64,000 nt of DNA from Coniferiporia sulphurascens (Eukaryota > Basidiomycota > Agaricomycetes > Hymenochaetales > Hymenochaetaceae), in NCBI GenBank assembly GCA_002794785.1, contig NBBA01000001.1, positions 2,170,001 through 2,234,000 of the forward strand. Direction: 5' to 3'. Below are positions 20,133 to 32,908 of this stretch, piece by piece. Under the pieces are notes generated by a model that was not told the origin of the DNA, searched no databases, and saw only the letters and a program-made list of their open reading frames with translations. Every line of letters begins with the position of its first letter. Within the stretch, counting starts at the first letter, position 1. A program made the position numbers and the translations under genes.

Positions 20133-22199
20133 TTAGACCACCTCAACGAAGTTGGCCGGGAAAATCCCCTCCTTGTCATCCAATCTACCAGTCCACCTAA
20201 AATGCACACGCTTTAGCGTGCTTCCGCATCCAACAAACCGACGAAACATACCAGTCATCCGTCCTGTCACTCTTCTTTGTTATTATAATGACCTGACCTT
20301 TGTTAAACGACAAATCTCCGGCCTTGGTTTAAAATTCAGCGTTCAGTCCAAGCTGTAAAAAGTCTTCATGGATCCGACTAACCTCAACAGCTCTGAAATT
20401 GTACAACGCAACAGCGCGCCCAACACCCCCATACGAACTCAATGAATTGTTTGGTCCAAGCTTCGGAGTAATATGAGCCGTCTCTCCAAAAGCTGCCGAT
20501 CGATCTAAGGGGCTACCGCTCGTTGTGTTGCTTCGGAAGTCAGAACAAAAGGGATCCGCCACTTGTGTAGAGAATGGGTTACGACCGGATTTCGGTGCAG
20601 CACTAAAGTCGGGACCGACGCTGCTACTCGGGTTAACGTAAGACATGGTGCTGGCACTGCGATTATGAGAGGGCCCCTCCAAGTTGCCGCTCTTTATCCT
20701 TGGAAATGGTGGAAGATCATTGAATGGAGACTTAGGATTGAATGTCGAAACATGGGGGAAATGCGAATTAACGCTCAGGCTCGGGCGGTGTGTTGCTTTC
20801 GGATATATCCCACCATTTTGGGTCGCGCTAGGAGGCGTAAAATCAGAGTCAAAATGTGTCGGAAAGGCATTTGTAACTGGGGTGTCGTTAATGAGACTCC
20901 TCGTATGGGGTGTACGCAATTCCCTGGGCACATCCCTTTCACCGGCGAGCCGACCGTCGTCCATGTAATCCCCCCCTTCTCCCTCGGACTCCGTGTTGAA
21001 GTACGATCCCCCACTTTTCCTCCCGCCCCAGTGGGACGGAGGGAATGGCGAGCTGATTAAACCTTTTCCTCTTCTGGTACTTGAAGGCAATTCGCTCCCG
21101 GGACTTGAAAGTCCCGCACCTGATCCCGCGCCGAACGCATATCTCGAACCCGCATCACGCTTTCCAGACCCACTAGACCCAAACCCTGCTGCGTCCGCTG
21201 AATCGTCCACCCACTTCTGTCCGCCCGGCATGCCAACACAGGCTTCCAGCGTTTTTATAAGCGGCTGCGCCCAATGTGGCGGAGCGACTGCACCGGAAAG
21301 AAGTTGCTTCACGGTAACATCGGTCTGATACGCAAGAGAATTCGCATCCTGACGCTCAACGATGACAGAACCTTCTACGGATACTCCTCCGAAAAGGCCG
21401 CGAGTTTTGCTATAACTATACCTAGAGGAACATCAGCATATCCCACGAACACTGGACAAAGACCGGACGAACATAGCTGCAACTCTGCCCGATGTGTTTA
21501 GTGACCCGAGAGCCTCTCCGTTACGTCCCAAAGGACCAAGCGCGATGCTCATATTTCCACCTAAAGTGAGAGAGCCTGCCGACATGAAGGATCTCTTTTC
21601 AATAGTTCAGCATCGTGTGTTGTGTTAAGGGTGGAAAGAACATACGACGGCCTGCCAAATGATTAAGTACGGCGTCCGGATTCAAGCGCTGGGAAATAGC
21701 TTACCGAACGAGAATTTAAAACTATCAGAAAGTCTGTCATCTCTGCACCTACTTGCCCGCCCACCCCTAAACCAGCAGTGCCTATCGCACTTGGGGCGGA
21801 CCATGCTTCAAAGTTGACATTAGCAGTGGGATGTAGATGACTGAGAAATTTACTCACTACCATCGTCAAGCTTCGCGATGACGACTCCACTGCCCGCGCG
21901 TGCCGAAAATAAGAAACCAGCCTTGATGATGGTGAAAATCGCGAAGCCTTTGGCGTTCTCGAGAACCTGTCTGGGTATTATCTATGGAATTATAATTGAA
22001 ATTTTGGATTAACCAAGGCGGGCTTAATCACGCACCCCGTCAAGACCGTTGTTGCCATTGTCGACAAACGATTTGACTGAGATGACAAACAGGACCATCA
22101 ATCAAAAGAAGTAGGCGAATGACGCAGATACTTACATATTTTAGAAGCTTTGAGACACTCCTTGGGCAAAGGCTGGGGAAGAGGACTGTTCAGCTTCAT
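20133..22199 (-). CDS. YSC84: YSC84-like SYLF-SH3 protein
   Basis: Actin-patch/endocytosis adaptor. In this family the SYLF (DUF500) domain binds phosphoinositide membranes and the SH3 domain binds proline-rich endocytic partners such as Las17/WASP. The start is ATG 22199-22197 (MKLNSPLPQPLPKECLKASKI). Spliced exons give the SYLF domain in order: FKSFVDNGNNGLDG, VIPRQVLENAKGFAIFTIIKAGFLFSARAGSG, WSAPSAIGTAGLGVGGQVGAEMTDF, LTLGGNMSIALGPLGRNGEA, YSYSKTRGLFGGVSVEGS. A Ser/Pro/Gly-rich linker of about 230 residues follows. A C-terminal SH3 reads YGGVGRAVALYNFRAVE, then GDLSFNKGQVIIITKKSDRTDDWWTGRLDDKEGIFPANFVEVV, across two introns near 20345-20395 and 20205-20250. The stop TAA is at 20135-20133. 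Domain order and content match yeast Ysc84/Lsb3 and human SH3YL1. Confidence 0.88.
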
Positions 22200-22473
22200 G
22201 CGAATCCCAGCGATGAGAGACAGCGGAGACGATGGTGGTGGCTCAAGTGAGAGTCGATTTGTACACGTCAAGGGCAGTGCTGGCCGCAGCAGACTTACTT
22301 AAATATGTACAGTACGTGAATGTGCGGCCCCTGACCATGGGATAGGCCCGGGTCGGGTCCGGAAGCCCTCGATGACAAGATGATCACATAATATTAAGTT
22401 ACTAAACGATCGACGCGGTTAAGGACTCGGACGGATTACCAGCTACTACTGCGGCACTGCTGAGCTGGTGCTG

Positions 22474-24046
22474 ATGCCAGAGCTTCCAGGTGTGTATCAT
22501 AGGCTGCACTTTCTTCTCAAGTTGGAGGAATACCTGACGTTCGGAAGAGGTTGAAAGAGCTGTGAGACTCATCAGGACCCACGCACAGAGCAAATATATT
22601 TATAAAGTGGAAACAAGCGAGGATGCCATCGTATACTCTGGCGTGAAACCCTCGGAATTTGTAAGAGTCATGATAACGTCCACTTCCGGGCGTAAGATGC
22701 TTACCGCGCTCCATAAACAGGCGGAAGAAATCAGAGGGCGGACGGTAAAGGATGTGAGAAGATTCGGCAAGGTATTCTTTCTTGAGCTGGATGGCGAGGG
22801 ACGAATGCCCGTCCTGCATTTCGGAATGACTGGGAATGTACTGGCGAGTCCGCAATTGTCTCGGATGGGTAGCAGCGCGGGTTCATTGACCACCTTCCCC
22901 GTTCCAGGTAAAGGGAGAGGAACCTTTGTACTACAAGGAGGGTCCAAAGAAAGGCGCCGCGGAATGGCCTCCGCGATTTTCAAAAGTACGCACGTCCAGT
23001 TAAGGGGTGCACTTCCTCTGAAAACTCTATGTTTCAAGTTTATTCTGTACCTATCTGGATCCAGGGAAGATACTGTCGCTAGATCGCATATCGCCTTCGT
23101 TGATGCACGTCGCCTGGGACGCATTCGGCTCTGCAAGGAGCCACTAAAGGAGCAGCCCATCAAGTCACTTGGTTTTGATCCCGTACTTAATATGCTGCCC
23201 TTGGAGGACTTCTCAAACACCATCATCAAACGTAAATGTCCAATCAAGGCTCTGCTCCTCGACCAGTCATTCAGTGCGGGTGTAGGGAACTGGGTGGCTG
23301 GTTAGCATGTACTGGTTTCTCCCCAGTATGACCAATGCTTTACAAAAATATCTAGATGAGATACTCTATCACGCACGTGTCCATCCGGAGCAAAAATGTC
23401 ATACGCTGACAACCCTGCAAATGACAACCCTACACCAGAAGATGATATACGTCTGCCAGACAGCTATATCTGTCAATGCTGATTCGACCAAGTTCCCCAT
23501 AGACTGGCTTTTTAAACACCGATGGGTACGTTGGCATTTGTGGATTGTTGCCGAGCCATCGTTTACCCAGATTGCATGAAAGGGAAAAGGCAAGAGGCGG
23601 AAGCTTGCAGCATTATCTTTGGTCAGTTTTGTCAATTCGTTTTTCTGCAAATGTCTACCGGAAACCTGAAACAATGTTATTGAAGCCTTCGGGAGAACCG
23701 GCCACTATTAGATGGATCACGGTCGGCGGTCGAACATCCGCCTATGTAACAGAGCTACAGCATTTACCGTCTGAAAAGCGAGTCGACGGGGGGGTTGAAC
23801 TCGAAGTGAATTGAGTTCTTTACCGGTTCGCGATACAATCTTATTCCTGATAATTTTGCAGGAAGACGAAGAAAGCGAACTGACCAGTCTTTCTGAGTCA
23901 GAAAGTGAAACTGAGGCACGCCCAGAGGTACGTATATCAGCATTTGAGCCTGATCATAAAAGTTCTTAAGTCCTGGACGCGCGGAAACTCGATAACTTCA
24001 TTCGCAGGTAAAAACGAGAAGACAAAAGCGCCAGAGAACACATTAA
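22474..24046 (+). CDS. fpg: Formamidopyrimidine-DNA glycosylase (Fpg/MutM)
   Basis: Base-excision-repair glycosylase/AP lyase removing oxidised purines. Exon 1 (22474-22489) plus exon 2 (from 22548) make the N-terminus MPELPEVERAV, whose Pro2 and Glu3 are the family's catalytic residues. Later joins restore LHFGMTGN-VKGEEPLYYK (intron about 22837-22908), WPPRFSK-FILYLSG and GVGNWVA-DEILYHARVHPEQ (intron 23301-23358). The helix-two-turn-helix lies at DQSFSAGVGNW. The C-terminus has no Cys4 zinc finger; instead ATIRWITVGGRTSAYV gives the zincless finger seen in plant and fungal Fpg. The tail is acidic (EDEESELTSLSESESETEA), then basic (VKTRRQKRQRTH, stop at 24044-24046). It ends 41 bases from the convergent UTP5 stop codon. 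Confidence 0.9.
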
Positions 24047-24087
24047 TCTCAAGTGGACCATGGTAGGGCGTATGCACTGACAGGTCT

Positions 24088-26658
24088 TTAATCGCTGTCT
24101 TCCTCTGATTCGTCCTCGTCACACCCATCCTCCGCTTCGTCATCTATAAACCCGTCGACCAAATTGTCGTCTCCATCACCGCCATCGTCAACTTCCTCGC
24201 TTTCGTCTTCGTTCTCATCTTCATCATCTTCACTTTCCTCATTACTGTCACCGCCCAATTCCACATCCTCCACACTTCCTTCTTCGTCACTGTCCTCACC
24301 GCCTTCTACTTCCGCTTGCGCTTGCTCCCCCTCTTCATCGGAGCTTTCGCCTTCTACGTACTTCAAGGGGTCGCTTTTCGGCTTACCACGCTTTATAGTT
24401 TTTTTGCCACGGAAAAGCAACGGAGCGGGAGCGTTGGAAGATCGTAATTCGACTTGAGCAAGCACGAGGTCTAATCTGCCGCTGAGTGTCAGGAGGCGTT
24501 CTTGCAGCGTGAGGCGCGTTGTGAGCGTCGAATATAAATGAGATAGCCGAGCGACGAGGTCAGGCATCTGGTAAAGTATGATCATCCTAGTATAAGTCGA
24601 TGCAGAAATAAAATTGATTTTTGTGGAGTAATCACCGTCATCAAATATCCACTGTGAATGGTTAATACCGCGCGTACCCATTTTACCAGAGCCATTCCTC
24701 GTTGCGCACTTGCACCCCCTCCACGCCCTTTTAAGCCATTTCCTCGTGCACCACGTCCGAGGCGCTCAACACAGGCCGTTAGCAACGGTATTGCAAGCTG
24801 TGGCGGTAGACGCGCGACCGTATTTCGCACCAGCACTTCATCCGAATGTGTGAGACACGCTTCGAGCAGGCTTGCGTCACCAGCGTGCAGAGCTTGGATA
24901 AGTGTGCGCGTGAGTGAGTGTGCAGGTACCGTTGCAGCCACAGCGCGTTCCCTCCGTCTTTTCTCCTTTTTGTTTGGCCATGACCCGTCCTCGATGTCAC
25001 TCCCAGAGCGCCGATTCGAGGTCGCGCCATTCTCACCAGTAACTTCAGTGACTGCGGCGAGACGTTGGCCAAGACTCAGTTCTGCAAGGTCTGCGTCGAG
25101 TACACCTTCGACTTCCTCATCAACGAGCGCGTCAAGGGAAGGATCGTAAGCTGTTTGAGCACCAGTCGCGACGGTAACAGCTGTTGATTCGGTATAGCGA
25201 TGTGTGGCAACCTAAAAGAACCCAATATGCCCATAAAAATAGGTAAAACACAGAATAGGAAAAATTCAAACCAACCCTAGCTCCGTTATTCATATCTTCA
25301 GGCCCAAAAACTGATGCCTTCAGCTGGAGTAGTAGTTCAGGGACGAAGTCACCCGCACCATCGAGATATTCCTGGCAAGATGAGACAGATAAAAATCGAG
25401 TATTGTACCACAGCGGAAACACACGTACCAGTGACTCAAATACGACCTTAGCACCTCCGCTTAGAAGGGCAACCTTTATATGATTTTCTTCGAGGGTAGC
25501 GGCAATGATACGGACGTCTGATGTGGATTTTGTTGCTGACAGATTGATTGTCGTGCGCGGAAGAAGGGTGGGTATGTGTTGTTTAAGAGAGCCCTTGCCT
25601 CCCATCGAGGTACTCAGCTCAGCGGGTACAGGGGAAAGTGTAACTTTTCCAGATGATGAGAGTGCAAGGAGAATCTTCCTCCCAGATGAAGCAAAAATGC
25701 TCATTTGACGAACGTCTGTATCCAGCGGGCATGATGCAACCATTTTCCCTTTGTCTGAGATGGGGTCGAAGATTTCCCAGATGTATACAAACCTATCCCC
25801 CTCTGCAGAGGAATATAATCGTCTGGGAGATGGTGAGGAATCCCAAACCAAATGCTTGACCGGTGAGGCGTGCCCTCCAAAAGAACAAATGCTCTTAAGG
25901 CGGTCTTCGTCAATGTCGTCACTAGTCGAGAACCCAGACGACGAAGAAAGAAGATAAATAGTGTTATTAGCGGCCAAAATTTGGGCCTGATTACCCTCCA
26001 CACCCGGACGAATTGCCAACGCGGAGTAAGGTGCTCTCTCGTTATCTTGTGAGCTGAAGACAATTTCGCCGTTGCGCAAGTCCCACAAATGCAACACACC
26101 GTCCGATCCCGATGTCCAAACTGAATGTAAGTCACCATGCCGGCCCCCCTTCGTTACTGCCAACACGGAAGACTTGCTCGAAGGATGTGTCAGAGTTCTG
26201 AGGACACGGCCATGGACTGCAGAGAATAATTGTACGCTTCCATCAGAGAGACCCAGGGCAACCGCTTGTACTTTCAAAGATGTACTCTCGACTGCTTCAG
26301 AGCGGTCAGGGCTGCTGTTTGGTTTTTTCCTCTTTTTTGATGGAGGATTCTCCTTCTCCTCTGGGATATTTTTTTCTGTTATGTCGAATGGTATCCATGC
26401 GAGCGAGGTCACTCGGGCGCGGCCGACAATATGTTCCGCAACAACTCGATTTGCAATAACGTCGTAAACACGCAGGGGGTGCTTGTCAACTGCTAGTGAG
26501 AGGAAGGCAAAGAGTAGAGCGTCAGGGGAAAAAGCGGACAGTATTGCAGACGACCAAGCATCCTCAACAACAGGCTGCGAAATGGAGGTCGTTGCCGGTA
26601 GATGCGACTTTTTGGGCTTCGCCTGTTGTTTTCTCGGCTTTTGATGAGCGACTGACAT
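24088..26658 (-). CDS. UTP5: UTP5/WDR43-like U3 snoRNP (t-UTP) subunit
   Basis: Nucleolar small-subunit processome factor that acts with U3 snoRNA in 18S rRNA processing and links it to rDNA transcription. Start MSVAHQKPRKQQ at 26658-26656. Residues ~30-440 form WD40 repeats (for example DGVLHLWDLRNGEIV, GHASPVKHLVWDSS, DRFVYIWEIFDP) with a basic insertion PPSKKRKKPN. After introns near 25205-25275 and 25375-25430, the C-terminal Utp12 helical domain is readable (TRTLIQALHAGDASLLEACLTHSDEVLVRNTVARLPPQLAIPLLTACVERL). It continues across an intron near 24590-24640 into MPDLVARLSHLYSTLTTRLTLQERLLTLSGRLDL. The last ~90 residues are extremely acidic (Asp/Glu/Ser). Length and domain order fit the family. 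An identity as another Utp12-domain protein is less likely, given the single N-terminal propeller. Confidence 0.85.
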
Positions 26659-27319
26659 GGCGAGCGAAGTTGGTTTGGCTCAGGCTGGACGTTGGGGATG
26701 GCCAAACACAAAATTTCCGCGCAAATCATTTACCAAAGGAGTCCGTATTCCGTTCTTAGTAGCCGGCGGTCTCGAGTCTGCATGTACATACTGTACTAGT
26801 ACATGAGGTCAACTCTTGAAGAGCTCTCAACATTTGTATGTTGCTCAAGGTGGAACTATGGCCTGTTACTCTTAAGTTCAGGAGCCCTTCGACTCAAAGT
26901 AAATCATTAACAACAAAACTCAAGAGAGCGTTGCATATAGTCACGGCGTTACGTCACGGCTGAGCCTCTTTCGAGGTTCGACGCAAAGTGGGCGATGTCA
27001 ACTTGATCTCAATCTACCTCTGCCACTCGTCAGTTCATTCGACCGGGCAATCATTATCGCTCTGCTTCCGCCCATCTTGCACAACCTCGAGTTCTTGCGT
27101 TCTTTCCATTGACCCTCGGGCTAAATCTCCCGATCCGGTGCTTGCCAACTGACTACGAGTCGCAGTCCACGACCGTGCTGAGGACAAAACAGGTGTGTTT
27201 GTCCATTTGCCTTCTTTGTCTCCCCCGCGCTAGATTAGAACGTAAATTTTGCTGTAAGGTCCTGTCACGAGCCCTTTTAGTTGGTCGTCAATCTGGCACC
27301 CTTTGGATCCAACACTCCG
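26659..27319. other. Divergent promoter region of UTP5 and the PHO85-like gene
   Basis: 661 bases. The part before 27320 is pyrimidine-rich (CT-rich around 27050-27110), typical of fungal promoters near the start site. No clear TATA box. Confidence 0.5.
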
Positions 27320-28852
27320 ATGAACTACATACAGGTGTGACAGTGTCCGGTTCTCGTGAATCGCACAAATTACTTACCACAATCCCTTCTCAGCTCGAAA
27401 AATTAGGCTAGATGCATTTTTTGTTTTTACTGAGCAAGTAACTAACAGAATTGCGTTGTCAGGCGAAGGAACATATGCGACAGTGTATAAGGTGTGGGTC
27501 TCGATGACAGACACTGACAAAAGGTTTTGACTGGACTCATTCTCAGGGGCGGTCGAGGACCACTAATGAAATCGTGGCGCTGAAAGAAATACACCTCGAT
27601 GCCGAAGAAGGGACGCCCTCCACAGCCATCCGCGAAATATCTCTCATGAAGGAGCTCAAACATGTCAACATCGTTCGACTTCACGACGTTATTCATACAG
27701 AAACTAAATTAGTTCTCATCTTTGAATACTGCGAGCAGGACCTGAAGAAATACATGGATACTCATGGAGAGCGTGGCGCGCTTGATCCTGCGACCGTTCG
27801 GAGCTTTATGTATCAGCTTTTGAAAGGGACAGCATTTTGTCACGAGAACCGGGTTTTGCATCGTGACCTTAAGCCGCAGAATCTTTTGATTAATCGAAAA
27901 GGAGAGCTAAAGATTGGCGATTTTGGTTTGGCACGAGCGTTTGGCGTCCCCGTCAACACCTTTTCTAATGAAGTGAGTATTTCGGGTTACTCTTCGAGAT
28001 ACCGATCACTAAAATATGCACACACAGGTTGTCACTTTGTGGTACCGTGCTCCAGATGTCCTTCTTGGCTCAAGGACGTACAATACGTCGATTGACGTTT
28101 GGTCGTGTGGCTGCATCTTTGCTGAGATGATATCTGGTGTTCCTCTCTTTCGCGGACGTGATAACCAGGATCAATTGCTACACATAATGCGAATTGTGGG
28201 TACCCCAGAAGATAGGATGCTCAGAAAAATTGCGACTGACTCTGTACGCTCAACATCGAGTTTCATAGTCGTTTCCAATGCTAACAATACCTTAGCCCGA
28301 GATCACCCTAAAACAGTATCCAAGATACCCTAAGATACCTTTTCAACAGATAATCCCCAAGGCATCCCCTCAAGGCATGTTCTTCTGCTCTTTCTGAGAG
28401 GTCTTTCAATGACGCGGTACTTCACAGCTTGCGATCTTTTGGATCGTCTTCTCCAGTTTGATCCAGCCAAGCGCCTTACCGCTGTTGAGGCTTTGAGTCA
28501 TCCATACTTCACCAGCACCGTCCCTAGCATGTATGGTACCAGCAGCCCCGCAGCCGTGGGTGCAATGGCTCCGCCGATATACAATTACCCTTTCCAAGGC
28601 CAGGTGCAACAGCAGCCTCAACAATTCGTACAGCCTATGCAAACTATGTATTCCTCCCATGCTGCCGCGCAAGCTCAAGCTCAGGCTCAGGCTCAACAGG
28701 CTCAGGTTCAAGCTCAGGCACAAGCTCAAGCTCAAGCGGCCCGCGCTCATGCCCAGCGTCAGATGATGCAATATGGGCAAGGCGCACCAGGCCAGTCAGC
28801 ATACGAAGGGGTTCCACAATATGCACCGCAGACTTACGGGCATCCTAGCTGA
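27320..28852 (+). CDS. PHO85: PHO85-like cyclin-dependent kinase with two GC-AG introns
   Basis: Ser/Thr kinase of the PHO85/CDK5 class, a regulator of phosphate and nutrient signalling that needs a cyclin partner. Seven exons (27320-27334, 27394-27406, 27463-27491, 27547-27972, 28028-28243, 28296-28374, 28428-28852) give exactly 400 codons. Motifs in order: [12 protein letters not shown] (P-loop), VALKE (catalytic Lys), [12 protein letters not shown] (cyclin-binding helix), [11 protein letters not shown] (catalytic loop), [35 protein letters not shown] (DFG to APE-like region), [12 protein letters not shown]. The C-terminal ~100 residues after the kinase fold are a Gln/Ala-rich extension with an (Ala-Gln)n run. 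Introns 27407-27462 and 28375-28427 must start with GC to keep frame; the first has the branch-like ACTAAC at 27441. Confidence 0.92.
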
Positions 28853-29843
28853 GCCGATGGGCTCTTGAGACTGGTTTATGATTCTTTGTTGTTTCCATTT
28901 GTAACTCAATATGTATTACGCTGGGACCCAGGGGTACGTGGTTGCCGACGACGTGCACGCAATCGAATGTACTCGTAAATTTTTGTATTGTAGAAACATG
29001 TATAATTGCAACTACACCATCCCTTTGGATGTACGTCCAAACTCTCCCTGTCTTGAAAAAGATGGGGATTTATCAACCTTGTGTCTAAGGACATCTTTAC
29101 GGCTTGGTAGGCTCTTCAGTTTGTTCAAGTATGTAGTCAAAACGAACCATTAATCCTGTTTGAGCTTTGACATCCTCACAAGTGCCAGTCCAGCTTTGGT
29201 ACTTGTGCGGAAATTTGAATTCCGGTACTTTGGTGGAATCATAAGGTGGTTTCAAAGTATGTACATAGAACTTGTCATACTACTGCATACTCCTTGCATC
29301 GCACAAGTTACTAAATCGAGTATCTCGCCACATGTCGTACGTTAATCACCATCATTATCCGGAGCGGTTACTGTAAGTCAAGATAACCAAAATCACAAAA
29401 CGCATGACAATCCCACCGACCCATGCACCATGGGAAGTTTGAATGTAGAGAAAACTGGTAATTCAAGTGTCATAGAAGTTAAATATAAAATCCTTGTGGT
29501 CACACGATAGAAGTACCGCGTTAGTTGAGACTGAGAACGAAATTCTTATTCAGTGTCGGAGGGGCATTGTCAACACAAGTATGCAGCAAACACTTCTTCG
29601 CGATTACATATGCGAAATTACAGGTGATGTACGAATACAGTGGACAGAGTTCAAGAGGGATTGCTACATAAACAGATGGGACGAATACAAGGTATCTCTG
29701 AGAACTGTAATGTAGAATATACTCATAACAATTAAAACACAACATCCACATATTCGTATCTTCGTACAACACAGCTCAAATCCGTGGAAGAGTGGACAAA
29801 GTGGTACGACACAGACAACCTCCGGGTGTAACTTTAATCCTTT
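28853..29843. other. Intergenic between convergent genes
   Basis: 991 bases, AT-rich in places (28975-29010, 29480-29780). ORFs here are short and without domains. The likely contents are two 3' UTRs; nothing else is supportable. Confidence 0.45.
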
Positions 29844-32800
29844 CTAATGAGATGGGAGGGGCGGCTGCTCGTGCGAGCGACGAGGAGATTCGGCGCCAGG
29901 ACAAAACTCGTCCGTTATTTCACCAATTGGAATGGATGGCGAACTAGGAGCTATTGACGGCGCGGTCAGTTCCGTGTCTACAGAAGATTCATTATGTTGT
30001 TCGGAAATAGGTGACGCTTGCGATCCGGAGGCTGATCCCTCTGACTTTTGCACTGCCCTGATTTCTATGCTCGCCGGACGGGCCAGAAGGGTTGATGGAA
30101 CAGTGGTGTCTTCGGCTTGACCAACCGTCCGAGAAGACTGATTCGGAGCTCGACGGGAAGGATGGATACTGTTTCCGGGACGAGGAGGAAGTTCCGGCGT
30201 GAAATCTTGATTGACAAGGCCGCTTGTATCCGGCCTCCGCTGGTGCACGGGCGCATCAGATAGTCGAGCATAAACTTGCCCATAGTCAGTATTCGCAAGC
30301 GGTACATCCGTTGGTGGAGGAAACGGTGGTGATGGGCCTGCTATTACCGAAGTCCGTGACTGTGTGGGCACAGTAGTTATTGCATGCTCGTCAAAAAGGA
30401 TATGGGCGTTTAAAATCAAATCTTCCATCAGCGAGTCCTAATGGCCAGTGACATTTAGCATGTACCACGACTTCCCTTTTTGTGACTCACCTTCCAGTTT
30501 TGCATCGTTAAAAGATCTGTTGCATTAGGGACTTCGTCCTCCCCAAAAACGACTCCACCGAATATGATAGCCAAATTTTTTGCGTCCATCTTGTTCCTTT
30601 CGCAATTGGCTGCAACGTGTGATAGATGCTCTACAACCGCTTCCAGCGTTGCCTGATGCACCGGGGGAAGTCTTCGCATTTTACCGCGGAGGAAGAGGAA
30701 GTTGTTTTGGATATGTTCATCTTAAATTCAGAATCAATATCATCTTTAGAGGAAGCCATTTGCTCGTGGTACCTAGTTCCTCCGTGTGTTTCACCCTCTC
30801 TTCTAAAGGAAACCTGAACAAGGGCTCGGGCAGCTCGCGTAAATATTGCTAGAAAGAAGGTCAGACGGAACATTGAGAGGGACGATAAGTAACACCTCAC
30901 TTTTAACAAGGATGCTGTAACAAATACATCATCAGAAGGGTAGAACTGGAAATTCCTTTCATCCTTTTCTACTTTGTGAATCATCTAGTATGAAAGGAAT
31001 GTGAGGACGCCAGTTGTTGCATCAGGATAGAGCAATCGGTTCATTCTGCGTACCTCTTGAACGACGGCATATCGACCAGACACCTGACAGTAACCATCAA
31101 TTGCTTTGATCAGGACATATTTGAAAGAGGGAACTCACGCGATAGATACCTTCCGAATTTAAGCCTCGCTTTTCCACCTCTGCAACGCATAAACGTACGA
31201 CCTTTGGGATGTCACCTTCCTGAAGTCCTCGTGAGGTGGCGTAGTCCACTAAACTGACTCCAAATACAAGATCACCACAGTCGCCAACGTAGTAGTTTGT
31301 ATATAACGTGCGCCTTGGAATAGCCTGTTTCAAGTATCGCGACTTGACCGTCGCCAAAAATGCTACGTCTTTTTGCGAATCTATATGAGATAGAAAACTC
31401 TGCGCGTGGGTCGCTAGGTACGACACAGTCGTACTAGTAGCTCTGTTGGGCTTCTTCAACTTCTACTAAACAGAAATAGAGTGATATTGTTGCTCACACC
31501 ATATTGCCAATGTACCTGTCGAGTGCAGACTTCGTCTTGTTTAACGACTCGTCGATGAATGTTTCGACACTCTGCACGAACGAGGTGAGTATCTAAATTA
31601 TAGACGAGACAATTTCGTTGGACCTTATAGGCACCCTCAAGTATCTTGAATCGACGAAGTCTAAGAGTCTCGACCCAATGAACGCCTTTCCTGTATTCTT
31701 TATCTGTTGGAAGTGAGTGACTAACGAAAGGCGTGACGCAGATAATCTGACCAGCTTCATCTGCCTCGCGCTTCGCTCGTACAGTTCGAATGGCCAGATC
31801 GCCTTTCACTCCAGATGCGCCTGCTCCGCCTTTGTTGTCAAGGAAGGTCATGAGCTGGTTTAACTGCCTCTTTCCTAGTGTAACCACTCGTCAGGGAGAC
31901 AATTGCGACAAAAGAACCGACGTCACTGACCTTGGTGAGCAAGGTCGTGCAGAGGATTTGATGCTGACGGCGATCGGTTTCGAGATTGTGGGTGATGTCC
32001 AGAGGCCCGGCGCGCAAGAGGTCGTAAAGGTTGAGGGTTGGTGACAACGGGGCTAGTATTCGGATTCGATCTGGTCGGTGCAAGGGTAACTGGTGCATCC
32101 ATGCCTGCAGGCATGGATGGGGGGAATGCACTGGCCTTATTATCCTGTTGCCCCGGTTCGTAAGATCTGAGAAATGCAAGCGTAGATGGCGCACCTCGAC
32201 CTCCTGGCATTTTTTGAAGTACGCGCGCTTGAGCCGCGGTAGCACGTTCTCCGCATAATCCTGATGCGCATTAGTAGAATCCTTAATGTCCTCTTTGATA
32301 CGCTTCCGTGTCCGATCCTGCGTATCCTACGTGTCCGGCATGGCCAGCTTGAGCAGACGTGGGCATATATAAAAATGTGGAGACACGCACTTTGAGCGCA
32401 GCAATTGGGTCGATGACGTCTACAGTCAGAGCTTGCAGAAATGCCATTCGACTTTGAGCCTCTGCGCAAGGAAGGGTGTCTAGTCCGAGACAAGGAGGCA
32501 AGAGATTTGCGATTCATACCTCTCTCCAAGCCGTCCCTAATTTCCGACCAAACCTGGCGCATCGTACTTGGCTCCGTTGCATAATCGAGGTAAATGTCTA
32601 CGGTCTTCACTCTCTTGTGCAACCGTAACAAGGATTCGATGCTGGCGGTGAAGTCAGTTGTATTAGCGTACGTTCTCCGCCTTTGATGGTGTGCTCACTA
32701 TACTTCCTCGATCTTGGCTCTGCCACAAATCGAAAAGTGAGCAGTCAGAATGAGGAGGATGGTTTGGGACAGACCTCTCCTGAAAGAAGCTTAAATAAGA

Positions 32801-32908
32801 GTCCTGTAGATACTTAAGGTGCAGGTCAAAAATAGAGATGGGACCCGGAAGTTGCCTGTCGCTTGTCGACACGCGAGGCGTCGATGAGCTTTCCGACGGG
32901 GAGGACAT
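29844..32908 (-). CDS. F-BAR and RhoGAP domain protein (Rgd/Rga7-8 type)
   Basis: A membrane-bending GTPase-activating protein for Rho/Cdc42-type GTPases, likely acting at cortex or septum. Start MSSPSESSSTPRV at 32908-32906. After several introns the F-BAR region reads FTASIESLLRLHKRVKTVDIYLDYATEPSTMRQVWSEI, EAQSRMAFLQALTVDVIDPIAALK, RTRKRIKEDIKDSTNAHQDYAENVLPRLKRAYFKKCQEVE and KEYRKGVHWVETLRLRRFKILEGAYK. A linker is followed by RhoGAP: [45 protein letters not shown], which includes the Arg-finger context (GIYRVS), and later MDAKNLAIIFGGVVFGED. The C-terminal ~200 residues are Pro/Ser-rich and disordered. Stop at 29844-29846. Whether a DEP domain is embedded, as in yeast Rgd2, is not clear from reading. 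Exon edges were not all fixed. Confidence 0.82.

Noticed and set aside
24164..24457. Plus-strand Ser/Pro-rich ORF
   Set aside because: Antisense of the acidic Asp/Glu tail of UTP5.
28640..28760. Ala-Gln repeat as a possible CRISPR or tandem-repeat locus
   Set aside because: Imperfect 6-nt coding repeat inside the kinase exon; no spacers.
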